This document shows, piece by piece, positions 63,977 to 64,000 of a stretch of DNA of 64,000 bases. Location of the stretch: assembly GCF_014905175.1 (NCBI RefSeq), contig NC_057788.1, positions 62,001 through 126,000 on the forward strand, read 5' to 3'. This DNA is from Aphidius gifuensis (lineage: Eukaryota > Arthropoda > Insecta > Hymenoptera > Braconidae). Both the position numbers and the translations under genes were made by a program. A model generated the notes under the pieces. The model saw nothing but the letters and a program-made list of their open reading frames with translations. It did no database searches and was not told where the DNA came from. The first letter of the stretch is position 1, and every line of letters starts with the position of its first letter.

Positions 63977-64000
63977 GTAAGTCAATAATTATAAATTATA

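Noticed and set aside
1..64000. CRISPR array, bacterial operon, prophage, polydnavirus or endogenous viral gene
   Set aside because: No spaced direct repeats, no ribosome-binding-site pattern, and no recognisable viral or transposase protein; all identified genes are intron-containing animal genes.
1..64000. AATAAA hexamers as polyadenylation signals and TATA boxes as promoters
   Set aside because: In DNA this rich in A+T they occur everywhere by chance, so position alone is not evidence; only a few near stop codons were mentioned.

Overview
This window looks like a stretch of insect nuclear genome, very rich in A+T. The genes have short GT-AG introns, the intergenic DNA is full of homopolymer and microsatellite tracts, and one gene is a class-A (kkv/CHS1-type) chitin synthase with a tandem pair of alternative exons, an arrangement known from insects. 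A parasitoid hymenopteran would fit the base composition and gene content, but that is inference. No bacterial, viral, CRISPR, rRNA or tRNA features were recognised.

Layout from left to right. 1-5.1 kb holds no recognisable gene. 5.1-11.2 kb is a same-strand (-) cluster of four compact genes: COP9 signalosome subunit 8, the L27-PDZ scaffold LIN-7, the SANT-domain chromatin protein BAP18, and the RNA 5'-monophosphate methyltransferase BCDIN3D. 11.2-24.9 kb is a long A+T-rich desert ending in a GC-richer promoter-like island that probably serves the tribbles pseudokinase gene (+, 24.9-28.7 kb). A small unrecognised membrane-protein gene (+, 29.4-30.2 kb) converges on the chitin synthase gene (-, 30.6-36.7 kb). 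After about 5.5 kb of desert come an MPND-like JAMM/MPN protein (-, 42.3-44.3 kb) and, head to head with it, an ENT4-type (SLC29A4) transporter (+, 45.2-47.2 kb). Then follow a MAK/ICK ciliary kinase (-, 47.9-50.6 kb), a DENND1/connecdenn Rab35 exchange factor (-, 52.6-56.4 kb), pontin/RUVBL1 (+, 56.9-58.4 kb), reptin/RUVBL2 (-, 58.7-60.5 kb), a divergent lifeguard/TMBIM-family membrane protein (-, 61.7-62.6 kb), and the first exon of an unrecognised + strand gene at the right edge.

Most genes are single-copy housekeeping or developmental genes with unrelated roles. The exception is pontin and reptin, partner subunits of the same AAA+ complex, whose coding regions end about 320 bp apart, tail to tail. 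I spliced all gene models by eye, using GT-AG junctions, reading-frame continuity and remembered family sequences; exon coordinates are given per gene. UTRs and promoters are mostly inferred.

Observations most worth a second look: an intron of the MAK kinase that stays open for 134 codons and would add a membrane-anchor tail; duplicated exons in chitin synthase; a JAMM motif in MPND one residue short; a pontin with a changed Walker B box beside a reptin that keeps its own; a diverged tandem duplication in the likely 5' leader region of the lifeguard gene; two frame-compatible first exons for BAP18; and an unrecognised membrane protein that seems to be built from three related hydrophobic units.
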